Counted from the stretch's first letter, positions 10,441 through 20,599 are shown. The stretch is DNA of 64,000 nucleotides from Diplonema papillatum (GCA_030068145.1 JAPJBO010000146.1:1-64000); one strand, 5' to 3'. Translations and numbers: made by a program. Notes: a model not told the origin generated them from the letters alone.

Positions 10441-12360
10441 CTGCAGAGCTCTGCAAAGGTCTGCAAAGTTGATACGACCGGCAGCTTTGACGAGCACACC
10501 TCCGAATCCTCTTCTTCGGATCCTCAGCGTCCGCCGCTGGACCGCGGCTGCAGGGACTGCGACCGGGGCGCAGCGGATCACCTATGGTGGGAGTGCCCCG
10601 CCTACGACGAGATCCGCGGCCGTTCTTGCTTCGCCGAACTCCTGCGGGCGGACCGGGCGAGGTGGCCGTCTTGCACGCGTGTGCATGGGGTGATTGTCGA
10701 AGGAATGCGGGTGGAGGTCGCGGCCCTTCACCGCCTCATGGCGGCGGTGTACACTGCACGCGTGGAGGCGGAGCGACGCCGCCTCTCCGCAGTGCAACCG
10801 ATGCACCCCTGGCACGCAGCTGCGCCGCTGCCGGCGGTGCAACACCTGTTCGACTTCGACCGCCTTCCGGATGAGCCGCCGAGATGGCCGTACGGCGGCC
10901 GTGCGATGCGGGCGCTCAAGGGCTGGCTGTCGGCACTGAGGTGGACCAACGCAGGCGAGGTGTCGTGCGTTGAGCTGGCAGTGGACTTCGAGGTCCACAC
11001 CGGGGTCGACGTCCCTGCCCCCCCGGGAATACGAAGGCTCGCCGCCAACCAGAGGGGGAAGACCCTCTGGACGATGCTGTCGACATTGTGCCGCCTGTGC
11101 CAGGACCTGCAGCTGCCGTCGCCGTTGCCTGCCGAGCGGAAGGTCCGGGTGGGCTCGATGAGGACCCTGGGGGCGCCGATGCTGTGGGGGGGATTGACAC
11201 CTCGCCCACGCTTCGCCGGGGGCGAGGAGACGCACGGGGTGCTGGGGACGAGCTTTCCGCGGGCAGCTGCCGGGGACGGGAAGAACTGGGGCGGGGACGT
11301 GTTCCCGCAGTACGACGCGGCGCGGCGGGCACAGCGTTCGCTGCGCTGGGACGTGCCCACCCCTCTGCCGCAACGCCCGCGCCTTCCCGTGCTTGTACCG
11401 GCTGCGCAGGCGGACCCTCTGCTCCGCACGCAGTCGGTCTGCGATGCCTGCGCGAAGCAGAAGTGCGCGGTGTGCACTGGCATGCGAAGAAACTACAGCC
11501 TTGTAGTTGACCAGTGCTGCCAGGTGCACCACCGCCCGGACGACGGCCTGCGCATTCAGTGCTGCCGGGCGCATCGGCTGACGCGATGTGGGACCTGCCC
11601 GAACGCCGACGCGTGCTGCGGACGGGGGCATCACAGGGGTGGCGGCCGGGGCGGCGAGGACAACAGTGGCGGAGACGGTGGCGGCGGCCGCGGCACTGGT
11701 CGCGGCCGCGCACGCGGCGGCGGTCGCGGCAGCGGCCGGGGCGGAGATCGCGGCGGCGGCGGTGGCGGTCGCAGCCTAGGCGAGAGCGACGGCCTCACAG
11801 GCCGGAAGCGGCGCGCGCCGTCCCCGCCCGGGACACCTACCAGCCGTGGCCGGAGGAGGCGGACGACGAAGTCGCCCCCGAAGCGCGCCCCCCCGCCAGC
11901 AGGCAGGAAGCGACCCGCGCCATGCACCCCCACGGCCTCTCCCGCAGCCGCGCTACGCGCACGACGACGACGACGCGCCGATCTCGGCGACGACGGCACT
12001 GGCCTCGCCGGCCCGAACACACCGCGCCCACCCGGCCCCGCCCGGCCCTCTTCGATGGCAGGCCCTGACTCGGGCCCTTTTACTGATTCTGGTTCCGACC
12101 CTCCACGGGTCACACAACGATCGCGCCCTCCCGCCGGCTCTTCCCGGCTACTCGCGTCCTCCGCATCGCGGCGTGCCTATCGGCGCAAACGAGAAAGCGA
12201 AGACTCCGATTCCTTTTCGGATTATGAGATCGTGAGCAACTGCCAACAACAGTTGCAGCCGACTAGAGTTGCGCCGCGCCGAAAGCGCGGAAAAAGTGAC
12301 CCTTCTGGCGTCACGTTGCGAAAAGCTGGCATAGTGTGGTACTCATTTGCATGCAAATGA
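10441..12360 (+). pseudogene. LINE-B ORF2 C-terminal fragment (zinc finger, Cys/His domain, RGG box)
   Basis: An open frame without its own start. In order: a finger of CRDC and HLWWECP type (about 10550-10600), the helix-rich LINE C-terminal domain with ELAVDFEVHTG (about 10970-11010), a Cys/His-rich domain (about 11435-11635, CDACAKQKCAVC to CCGRGHH), a long Gly/Arg (RGG) box (about 11640-11780), a basic Ser/Pro segment with probable nuclear signals, and an acidic SEDSDSFSDYE tail. The RGG box suggests RNA binding. Without RT this copy cannot be autonomous. Expression is unlikely unless it is driven by a neighbour. Confidence 0.8.
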
Positions 12361-12420
12361 CTCCCCACTAACGCAACAAGAAGACGCAAAGTTGTGAAAA
12401 GTTGTGCAAAGTTGCGTGTG
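10465..12420 (+). mobile_element. LINE-B copy 1, 5'-truncated
   Basis: Homologous to 34680-36730. It starts in the segment before the zinc finger (TTGSFDEHTS) and runs to the shared 3' end, so endonuclease and RT are missing. 5' truncation is the usual result of incomplete target-primed reverse transcription. The shared 3' end holds conserved hairpins (12270-12368). LINE-D starts within about 60 bases of its 3' end. Confidence 0.88.
12270..12368 (+). other. Conserved 3'-end hairpins of LINE-B (copy 1)
   Basis: Three potential stem-loops: CCGCGC/GCGCGG around CGAAA, GTGAC/GTCAC at 12297-12315, and a palindrome ATTTGCATGCAAAT (12345-12358) enclosed by GTGG/CCAC. All are kept in copy 2 (36600-36698), where the loop has one base change but the stem is intact. 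LINE RTs often recognise a 3' hairpin to start copying. That role is an inference. Confidence 0.5.
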
Positions 12421-12503
12421 TGTCACGTGCTCGCGCGCCTGACTGCCGTCAAGCCACGACGCCCGCGCGGACGGCGATGCTGCGGGAGCCCGCTTGATGC
12501 GAT

Positions 12504-15052
12504 GTGGGGATGTGCATCCCAACCCTGGCCCCGGGCGCCGAACGCTCGCCTCGACCGCGGCGGCGGCTTTCCGCTGCGGACGTCGCCGTCGGCCGGCCGG
12601 CGCAGCCCGGTACGTTACCGCGCGTGTACTGCATCGCGCGCGGGGCGTGGGTTCCCGGGTTGCCTTGCGGCGTGAGCGTGCTGAATGTGCGTGGCTACCG
12701 TCGAAGCACTTGGGAGAAAGCGAAAAGGGTGGGAACGCATCTGATGCCAGAGGGGCCATCCGAGGAAGTATGGGGACGAGCGAGCCCGCCTGTAGGAGCA
12801 GACCTTATGCGCGTGATGGGTGATCTGATGGGTTGTCAGCGGAAACTCGCCCAGCAAGTGAGAGACGCGCGCGTACGTGAATGGCGTGACCGCATGCAGC
12901 TTGCGGTGACGACGCGGCCAGGATGGATTTTTGCATGGCTGAAGCAGGAAGACAGAAAGCAGGTGCGGTTTCTTAAGGACGGGGATGGGAACGTCACATG
13001 GAACCCAGAAGAAATGGACAGAATCCTATGCGGGCCTAACGCGTGGGGGGCAGTTTTCCAGAGGCACTTCCGAAAGCCAGCGCCGCGATGGGAAGATTTT
13101 AAACAACAGTTCGAGGCATCCATCAAACGAACGGAACCGATCGTGCTGGCGCCGCTAACGAAGGAGGAGCTCCTAAAGCCCTTAACGAAACTGAACAAAG
13201 GAACGGCCCCGGGGGCAGAAGGCTGGCGCGTCCACGAGTTGGCGGCACTGCCAGACGAAGCGGTGGACCGATTCGCAGACCTGTTCAAAGTAGTAGAAGA
13301 GACGGGAACCTGGCCACGGGCGCTCCTCACGGCGTTGATATCGCTCATACCGAAGAACGAGGAAGACGCTGGACCCATGAGTCTGCGTCCAATCTCTGTA
13401 ACGAGCGCAGTCTACAGGCTCTGGGCTGCCACGCGGCTGAGGATGTTGGGGGAGTGGGTACACCAGTGGATACCCGACGGGATACGCGGCGCAGCACATC
13501 ACAGAGGAGCGGACGACATCATGTACGAAGTCGCCTTGCGCATCGAGCACGCAATCGAGTGCGGGCGGCCATTGTACGGGCTGTCTGTAGACTACGAGAA
13601 GTGCTTTGATCGCCTCCCACACGAGGTGATGTTCAAACTGGTAGAGTACATGGAATAGACAAAGGAGTCCTCAGGGCCCTAAGGGGTGTGTACGCGTCGA
13701 TCAGAAGGCACTTCAAAACTGCCGGCGGGGTAGGCGAAGCATTCAGCGCCGCAAACGGAATTTTGCAAGGGTGCCCTCTGAGTGTTCTACTATTGAATGC
13801 GCTCGTCGCAGTATGGGTCAGAGCAGTCGAGGTACTCGGCACCGAAGAAGAAGTAGTGCGCGCGTTGGCCTTCTTAGATGACACACAGGCCATGACAGAC
13901 GACAAAGGACAGCTCGAGGCGGCTGCCCGAGTAACCACGGAGTTCGCAGATGCTGCGGATTTGGGAGTTGGGGCAGCGAAGTCCTACTGGTACACAACTT
14001 GTGTATCCCAAGAGAGGATGATGAAGGTGCAAAGAAAGACGATAGAAAGACAACAGACGTTCGACGTGTTAGGAACGATGCTTTCTGTGGGGCAAGGGGC
14101 GTCGAGGCCGAGTAAGCGGGTAAAGGGGCGTCACGAGAAGGCCCAAGCTATAGCCCGCCGAGCTCGCCACCTACCGGTGCCGATGGAGGAGCGAGAACGC
14201 TTCGTCGCCGCTGCAGCGACGACCAAAGCGCTGTACGGAACCGCGGTATGGCAGGCAGCCGCCTAAGAAGTATGTCCAGGTGCTGACGAGGGCGACGATG
14301 GCGGGAGTCTGGTCCGGAGGTCTACGGCGAAGCGACGCAGTTGTACTGAATGTGCTGTGCCGAGGCCATCGGTTGGACCCAGCATCCGTAATTTTGCATC
14401 GACGGCTGCTGACGCTCCGGCAGCAGTTAAGTAGACAGCCGGGACTTAGGCGGTTAGCAGAGGAGGTACGGGCAGAGAGGAGAGAAAGAGAGGAACGAGG
14501 CGAGCTCCGTGTCAAAAGGAAGGGGCCGATAGCTCTGTTCCAAGAGGCTGTCGAACAGGTGGGATGGACATGGACAGAGCTTGGACTTGTACGAGACCCG
14601 ACGCACCAAGGGAACTGGAACCTCTTTTGCGACAACGACGCAAAGGACGGGAGCGCAAGGAGACGAGCGGCAGTGGCGAAAGACGAATTTCAACATGCGG
14701 TAAGGGAGGCCGTCCGCACACACAGGTACTCGAAGGTCGCGCGAGGACAGCTCGAGGGAATCGAACACGGCATAGACGGACCGGCAACCCGACGATTGCT
14801 GACGGAAGGTGGGCTGACAGGGTACCAGCAAGGGCTGGTGCGAGCAGTCATCGCCAACGCAGTTTCGACGGGGAAGAGGCTCGGACACGAAATCTGCAAG
14901 TACTGCAATGCAGGAGTACCCGAAGACGAGCAGCACATGTGGTGGGAATGCACCAGATGGGCCGCAGTGAGGAGCGAGTATTCACACCTTCTCGCAAGCC
15001 GCCTGTGGCGTCGTGCCGAAGCAGACACACCAAGACGGGGAAGCAGACATGG
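12504..15052 (+). pseudogene. LINE-D reverse transcriptase pseudogene
   Basis: Three consecutive frames cover the protein. 12504-13658 has the RT N-terminal region (GTAPGAEGWR, LISLIPKNE, SVDYEKCFDRLP). 13688-14266 has NGILQGCPLSV and the active site as FLDD instead of the usual FADD. 14280-15050 has the thumb region and a finger CKYCNAGVPEDEQH followed by WWEC. A stop at 13656 and a break near 14265 split it. Both aspartates of the active site remain, so inactivation is by frame breaks and endonuclease loss. Confidence 0.8.
12506..12532 (+). other. 2A-like ribosome-skipping motif in LINE-D
   Basis: GDVHPNPGP followed by G, in a frame open from 12494 to 12823. This variant (D-V-H-P-N-P-G-P) resembles the motif placed before the endonuclease domain in many animal LINEs. 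In this copy the downstream RT sits in another frame, so the motif is now uncoupled from it. Confidence 0.6.
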
Positions 15053-15084
15053 CAGGCTCGATCCAGCTTATGTGTGCGCGCATA

Positions 15085-15500
15085 AGGGTCGGAACCAGAA
15101 TGAGAAAAAGGGCCCGAGTCAGGGCCTGCCATCGAAGAGGGCCGGGTGGGGCCGGGTGGGCGCGGTGTGTTCGGGCCGGCGAGGCCAGTGCCGTCGTCGC
15201 CGAGATCGGCGCGTCGTCGTCGTCGTGCGCGCAGCGCGGCTGCGGGAGAGGTCGTGGGGGTGACAGGTGTCAGCGTCAGCCCGCTGAACAGCTCGAAGTC
15301 GATCGCAAGCTCAAAAAAAATGTCGTCGGGACATCGCCTCCTTGTTCCGCCGATCGCTTCGAAGAGCTCCACTTTGCCATCGCCAAGAGCATCTCGTGGG
15401 AGTCGGGCCAGGCCGTAGTGCTCGGTCGGATTCTCTGCACGTCGATTGGGTACACGGCCGTCGGGGGCTTCGGGTTCCACCCCCACGGGTAGTCGTCGAC
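15085..15500 (-). mobile_element. Antisense LINE fragment (LINE-B-like C-terminus, internally deleted)
   Basis: On the minus strand, 15090-15260 matches the basic Ser/Pro segment of LINE-B (compare 11930-12090). Next to it is an ELAIDFELFSG segment, which in intact copies lies several hundred codons upstream, so the middle has been deleted. Its orientation is opposite to LINE-D, with which it is joined tail to tail. Confidence 0.7.
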
Positions 15501-16097
15501 ACGAAATTCTTTAACGCAGTTTACACAGTGCGGAACTTTTGGCATTTCATTGCTGCGCGGTTTGCTGCACAGCTGCTTCCGCGCCAGGGGACTTCTGCAG
15601 TGAGCGGCAACTCGTGCGGGACATGTTCGGCGATGAACCGGCGCGAGGTCTCGATGTGATGAAAGGGGCGAATAACTTGTTGCGTGCAATGGCGGGCAAA
15701 ACGGTCCAACTCACCTATTTTGGGCTCTCGCGGTCCAACTTTTTTCGGGGGGGGGTCCTGTGTACTTAGTGAAATCTCGGGCTGGCCACTGAACATCACC
15801 TCCGTAGTTTGATAGTCGCGCACCACCAGCCCGCCACCAGGTGTTCTAGAACACTGCGCGGCACTGCGTAACCCGCCGTGTCCCATCAAGCTCTCGCAAC
15901 GAAGCACCCTGCCCATGGTCCAACCATTGGTAGCCATGGCCCTGTGTACAAGCGGAAGTATGCTTGATCGCGATCGGTTGTGGTTGTCGTGCCGAGGCCC
16001 ATTGCTTTGGTAGAGCAAACGCAAAAATGCAGAGTGTAAACGAGGTGGATCGAGGTTGGCTGACAGTGAAGGAAAAAGTACGAGCCCAGTCGGCAGT
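15501..16097. other. Unassigned sequence
   Basis: The minus strand has an open frame to about 15689 with CVNC and a Pro/Trp-rich run, but no recognisable family. A poly-G run is at 15749-15758. Nothing else is supported. Confidence 0.35.
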
Positions 16098-16143
16098 ATT
16101 ACTACCGTGATTTTCGCCCATGTTCAACACTTCCACACAGGAT

Positions 16144-16554
16144 CAAGATGCAGTGATGCGACCCTCGAACGAAGTGAGTGGGGAGACGTTGACACCGGAG
16201 CAAGCGAAACTGGAGATAATCGCCGAGAAGAAGAAGTTGAGCGACAAAGAGAAGAAGTTGAGCGACAAAGAGGAGAAGTTGAGCGACAAAGAGGAGAAGT
16301 TGACCGCGCACATCTTGATCCTTACACGCTGTCAGCGGGAGAAGAAATTTCAATCTGCAGATCTGGGCGATACTCTCGATCACTTCTCGACGTGTACTCC
16401 TTCCGCCGCGGATGTAGCGAAAGTGTTGGAGGAGCTGAAGGGTTCACAGCTGTCAGTCCGGGGACAGCTGGAAAAAGTCCAGGGACGCCTGGAGGCAGTC
16501 CAGAAGCAACTGACCTTTCTGTCAGCCACGGCCGAAGCACCCCCCCAGGTATGA
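16144..16554 (+). CDS. Coiled-coil protein exon, paralogue of the 25.7-kb gene
   Basis: Bounded by a good 3' splice site (TTCCACACAG ending at 16143) and a possible 5' splice site (CAG/GTATGA). If unspliced, the frame stops right there with PPQV. An in-frame ATG upstream at 16120 would also allow an intronless start. Residues include a heptad-like series of DKEEKLS repeats (three to four copies), then an acidic helix and a second helical stretch ending KQLTFLSATAEAPP. This predicts a coiled coil. The repeat number differs from copy 2, suggesting repeat expansion. No family recognised. Confidence 0.5.
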   Translation, partial: QDAVMRPSNEVSGETLTPEQAKLEIIAEKKKLSDKEKKLSDKEEKLSDKEEKLTAHILILTRCQREKKFQSADLGDTLDHFSTCTPSAADVAKVLEELKGSQLSVRGQLEKVQGRLEAVQKQLTFLSATAEAPPQV

Positions 16555-16923
16555 AATTACACTGAACTCGTCTACCGTCGTGGGCTTGGAGTAGAGTCCA
16601 AGGTGGTGCGATGAAGATGTAAAACTGCGGTCGGTGTGGCAATGGCGGGCACAGAAGCGCCTTTTGTTCAGCACGAATTGATGACCGGCTGGAACACCTC
16701 CACATTTGTTAACAACGCGGTCTCCAGTAGCATTCTTCCAATGCTCACAAAACTGCAAACCCGCAAACCAGCCATCCAGGACCAGAATGCCGTAGTTGCC
16801 GGATGGTAGTCGTGGAAGTAGAGGGCAGAAGTCTACATACAGCACTCCCATGACATCGCGCTCTTTCTTGGCATGTGAAAGCGCGTTCGTCGACTCTGTC
16901 TCCCGCTGCGAAAAAGAGTGCAC
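16522..16923 (-). CDS. Uncharacterised Cys/His-containing protein opposite the coiled-coil exon
   Basis: 133-codon minus-strand frame. The N-terminal part is charged (RETESTNALSHAKKERDV). The middle has GVLYVDFCPLLPRLPSGNYG and DGWFAGLQFCEHWKNATGD. A Cys/His-rich end has RRFCARHCHTDR. Copy 2 (26260-26696) encodes the same protein but is broken by a 2-base insertion. Conservation at protein level in both copies favours coding. Because it overlaps an antisense exon, one of the two may only be a shadow. Function unknown. Confidence 0.4.
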   Translation of the reverse strand: MHSFSQRETESTNALSHAKKERDVMGVLYVDFCPLLPRLPSGNYGILVLDGWFAGLQFCEHWKNATGDRVVNKCGGVPAGHQFVLNKRRFCARHCHTDRSFTSSSHHLGLYSKPTTVDEFSVISYLGGCFGRG

Positions 16924-17031
16924 CTGCTCTTCCCTCGTGTTCCTAAATTATCCCTCCGGGCACCCTCCCAAATAAACAAAGGCCGCACGCGGATGTGGTC
17001 CTGCACTTTTTTTGTTGTTGTTTTGTTTGAG

Positions 17032-17559
17032 TCAGGGACTTATATGGGTCGGAGAGATATTTGCGCCAACGTTGGGTCGACGTTGTCGGTGGTATGCTTC
17101 GCCAAGCGCGAAATCAGGTGCTCGGGAAACGGAGCCCCCGCCGCTTTCGCGCACACGAGGTGGTCGACCGCCCCTCGTTTGATACTGTGCGCTGAGTACC
17201 GGCACATCCGCGGTTCGCGCGCCCACATCCCGTCGAGCTGCGACGTTGTCACCGGCGTCAGCGGGCTGAAATTCCCCGCGCCACGTACCAACGCCGCGAT
17301 CTCCTCCGTCAACGCCCCGCGAATCACTGCTGTCTTGCTCAGAAAATACGGGTTTCTGGAACGCCCGTTCGGAAGCGTTCCCCAGTCGATGATCACCTCC
17401 GTGGTGCTCACCAACACAAAACACGGGGGCGTCAACAGTCTCACCTCCGCAGCGCGACGCCGTCTTCCACGCCACGAACGCTGCCAAACGCAGGTGCGGC
17501 ACCTGCCGCCTCGCCCACGAAATCAGCGTCTCCCTCGGGATTCCCGACAGGGGGATCAC
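17032..17559 (-). pseudogene. Tyrosine recombinase relic of the E-type family
   Basis: Two minus-strand frames join to give a recombinase of the same family as in E1, E2 and E4. 17559-17445 holds AAFVAWKTASR (box I arginine). 17444-17040 holds EVIIDWGTLPNGR, SAHSIKRGAVDHL and RLAKHTT. The usual terminal RYGG with its tyrosine nucleophile is replaced by a frame ending QISLRPI, so it is dead. There is no TAG array, split repeat or RT nearby, so it is a fragment separated from its element. Confidence 0.75.
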
Positions 17560-17639
17560 TTTTGTTGTCCGATTCCTTTGAATCCGGTGCCCAACACCTT
17601 CCTAGAGAGTGGTTCGTTACGCGCTTAGCATTCCCACGA

Positions 17640-18478
17640 TGAATCGACAAAATCTGCGCCCCGATCGAGGAGCGAGCGACGAACAACATCGCAGAGTACA
17701 CGGCTCTAGTCAAGGCACTGCACCGACTGCAGGGCTGAGCGGAGAGCTGGTAGTACGCGGGGACAGCGAACTTGTCGTTTCCCAAATGACAGGGAACGCG
17801 CGCTGCTCCGAAGCGTTACGCCCACACAAGGCGAGAGCGCAGGCGGAGGAAGCGGAGCTGCGGCAGAAGGGCGTCTTCGTGAAGTTAGAGCACGTGCTGC
17901 CACGCGAGCAGAACTTAGACGCCGACGCTCTGTCGAACCGCGCGATGGACGAGGTTCAAAGACGAGCGACGGCGGGATATCGCGACTCGGCGGCCGCGAA
18001 GTCATACGCGATGAAGAGCGCGATGCGACGCCTGGCAAAGATTGTACAGAAGCCAGTGCATCCGGCACTCGAGATGCACGTCAACGTCCTGACATCTCTT
18101 GGAGGCGGAAACATGGCCGGCCTCAATAAGAGGCCGCAGATGTCGAACCAGCAGGCCTTCGAAGACGTGATGCGCGCGTATGAGGCAGCCGCACGAGAGC
18201 AGACGGCGAAGAAGGCCGGCGACAAGGTGCGAGCCGTACCGCAAGCAGGACTCCGCAAGGCTGCGACGCTGAACGGCAGCTTTCGTCCCCAGAGTCGGGA
18301 TGGGAACGCAAGCAGTCCCGATGGAAACACGAAGTCAAGCAGGAGAGACGAGCAGCGCAGAATGAGCGCAAGACGGGCGCCAAGGGCAGACCAGGACGTT
18401 GGGACCGTGCGAAGTCGAAGAAGGAGTCCAAACCAAGTCATCATTGTCACCGTCGTACGTAACATTGCACCCTCGTAA
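17640..18478 (+). pseudogene. RNase H-like protein, frameshifted
   Basis: A frame at 17652-17735 reads NNIAEYTALVKALHRL and stops. The next frame continues with RGDSELVVSQMTG, LEHVLPREQNLDADALSNRAMD and a basic, Ala-rich tail to the TAA at 18476-18478. This is the type 1 RNase HI pattern: the glutamate in AEYTAL, the aspartate in GDSELVV, and the H with D in HV-x-RE-x-N-x-x-AD. The first catalytic Asp strand is not visible upstream. The single frame break makes it a pseudogene or a sequence error. It differs from the RNase H of E1-E5. Confidence 0.65.
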
Positions 18479-18514
18479 AGAGATATCCAGAATTGGACCC
18501 AAAAAGTACCCCTG

Positions 18515-18740
18515 GCCATATAAGCAACTTTTGAAACATTGCTGGCCATATAAGCAACTTTTTGAAACATTGCTGGCCATATAAGCAACTTTTGAAACAT
18601 TCTTGGCCATATAAGCAACTTTTCGAAACATTGCTGGCCATATAAGCAACTTTCGAAACATTGCTGGCCATATAAGCAATTCTGAAACATTGCTGGCCAT
18701 ATAAGCAATTTTTTGAAACATTGCTGGCCATATAAGCGTG
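18515..18740. repeat. 31-bp tandem repeat, seven copies
   Basis: The unit TGGCCATATAAGCAACTTTT plus GAAACATTGC repeats seven times with 1-2 base indels in the T run. The TATATA-like core CCATATAAG would mimic a TATA box in every unit, but I see no gene that uses it. Confidence 0.9.
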
Positions 18741-18744
18741 GATT

Positions 18745-18965
18745 CTGGGCCAGGAAGGTGGACACCAAGGAGAATTCTGAACCAGGGAAGGTGGATTCTG
18801 GACCAGGGAGGGTGCATTCCGTACCAGGGAGGGTGGGTTCTGGTCCAGGGAGGGTGGATCCTGGACCAGGGAGGGTAGATTCTGGACCAGGGAGGGTGGA
18901 TTCTGGCCCACAGAGGGTGGTTTCTGGACCCGGAAGACGGGGATCTGAACCGCAGAGGTTGCAAT
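18745..18965. repeat. 22-24-bp tandem repeat, about nine copies
   Basis: Directly adjoins the previous array. The unit is GGTGGATTCTGGACCAGGGA with variants (ATTCCGTACC, GGTTCTGGTCC). Two different minisatellites side by side suggest a recombination-prone site. Confidence 0.88.
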
Positions 18966-19104
18966 AAGGGCCAGGGAGGTGTATTATGGACCACAAAGGC
19001 GAATTCTGGATCATGCATGGCAGATTCTGGTTGACGAAAGGATATTTAGCTCTTTGCCAACACAGACAGATCCCTCATTTCTGCACTTATTTCTCATCAT
19101 TTCC

Positions 19105-20414
19105 CACGGATTGGAAACGATCGTTTACGAGAATTCGTGATTTTGGCCTAAAAAAAAAGGATCGTGAAAAAAAAAACGATCGTTTTTTTTTCCATAGGGG
19201 TTTGCTTCGGTGTGTCGAGTGACGAGTAGTTCGAGTAAGGTTATGGCACTGGAACGAGCAGACAGTCGAGGGTAGGCATCAGATTCGTCTTTGAAGGAGC
19301 CCCGTTCATCGGAGTTCGCCGGAGTCGAAGCATTGCCTTAGGCGAAGGAGTCAAAACTCAAGTTACTGGGGGGGGGGGTTGAATAAAGGAGGTACCTTGA
19401 ATAGAAGAGGCATTTTGGAAATCTGGAAAAAGGTTGGATTTTTCCTTGGTCCGCATAACGGACCTTTTCGACGATTTTCTGATCCCGATGCAGAGAACCG
19501 TGAAAAATAGACCCGGGGACCAAAAAACATGTGCGTGGTTCGTGGGTCTTTGCCAGATGCGGGGCACCGGGCGTGGAACCCACAGATTTTCAATGGAAAG
19601 GACGGGAATAGACCCACTGGTTGGTGACATTTCTTTGCTGGCCCATGTAGCAGACCTTTTTCGGCGAATGTGCTCGCGTTCAGCTCCGATGAAGAGAACC
19701 GTGCCAAATAGACGGGACCACAAATTACGTGCGTCTCTTCCAAGAAGAAGGGAGTTCCCGCGGGTTCCGGGTTTGCGGTGCTGTTTTCTATTTCTTTTTT
19801 CGGGAAAATTGCAGGATCAGCACGCCGAATACAAGAGGTACCTCTTGTATTCGACCCCCCCCAGGAATCATGAAGAAGTACATCAAAACGGACGAGCTGG
19901 ACAAGAAGCTGGAAATAGCAGAAACTTGTTGGCTTGGTCAAGAGTTGCCACAAGCCGCCACAGCACAGGAGCGCGGCCGAGGGCATCCGGCGGGAGAAGC
20001 CACAGCTGGGAAGCGCAATTGCAGCTAGTGTTCGAGGATGAGTCCACAAATAAGTAGAAAAAGCACTTCGATGAGCAGCAAACCTTCAGTCTACGCCGCC
20101 AGCCTCAGAGTTGAGTTGGAAAGGATACATGTCGATAATCCTTGAGTGGGCTAGAAAGCGCACGATTGCGGAAAAGGACGAGAAAAAGAGCATGTTGGCT
20201 ACCCTTTCCTACATGAAAGGCCATGATACAGCTGAATCTGGCCACCAAAGTCAATTTTGCACAAGAAAATAGACGCGCCAAAGATTGGTTGGTTCATAAT
20301 TACAACAGGAAAATTTGAGAAGCAAAAAACGATCGTTTTTTGAAAACGATAAAAAACGATGATATTTCACTTTCGAAAATGATCGTTTTATATAACTATC
20401 GTTTCCAATCCGTG
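19105..20414. mobile_element. Candidate non-autonomous TIR element, 1.31 kb
   Basis: The ends carry the perfect inverted repeat CACGGATTGGAAACGAT (19105-19121 and the complement at 20398-20414). Both ends are flanked by the direct repeat ATTTCC (19099-19104 and 20415-20420), a plausible 6-bp target duplication. Subterminal AACGATCGTTTTT motifs recur at both ends. Internal sequence has a duplicated block (GAGAACCGTG-x-x-AAATAGAC) but no transposase that I recognise. Confidence 0.6.
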
Positions 20415-20599
20415 ATTTCCGCCCTTTTGGGCGAGATTCTGATCGATTCCGGGGTCGCCGACCCTCAAATGGCTCACGAACACAGACGTATTGGGCTCAA
20501 ACTACCCAGAGGTGCCCCAGAAGCATGCAAAAATGGGAAAAATAATAAAATAGACAAGATTTGCACGGGGAGTCGCACCCCCTAGGCATACATCCGATA

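Larger units (their letters stand above)
12480..15090 (+). mobile_element. LINE-D: degenerate non-LTR retrotransposon with internal deletion
   Basis: Carries a 2A-like motif, then almost directly an RT, then a zinc finger. The endonuclease domain is missing except for a possible first strand (VSVLNVRG). The RT frame is broken at about 13655 and 14265. LINE-B copy 1 lies just upstream and an antisense LINE fragment just downstream, so this is a nested LINE cluster. Confidence 0.8.
16098..16940. repeat. Duplicated exon unit, copy 1 (paired with 25849-26605)
   Basis: Homology with the second copy begins at ACTACCGTGATTTTCGCCC, inside what is an intron in copy 2, and ends near TCCCTCGTGTTCC. It spans a coiled-coil exon on the plus strand and an opposing open frame on the minus strand. 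Sequence outside is unrelated. Copy 1 has no counterpart of the first exon found in copy 2, so it is either a partial duplication or a mobile unit. Confidence 0.75.

Noticed and set aside
11514..12068. Arg-rich and Ala-rich alternative frames in the RGG region of LINE-B (also 35841-36065)
   Set aside because: Other-frame readings of the GGN-repeat RGG box.
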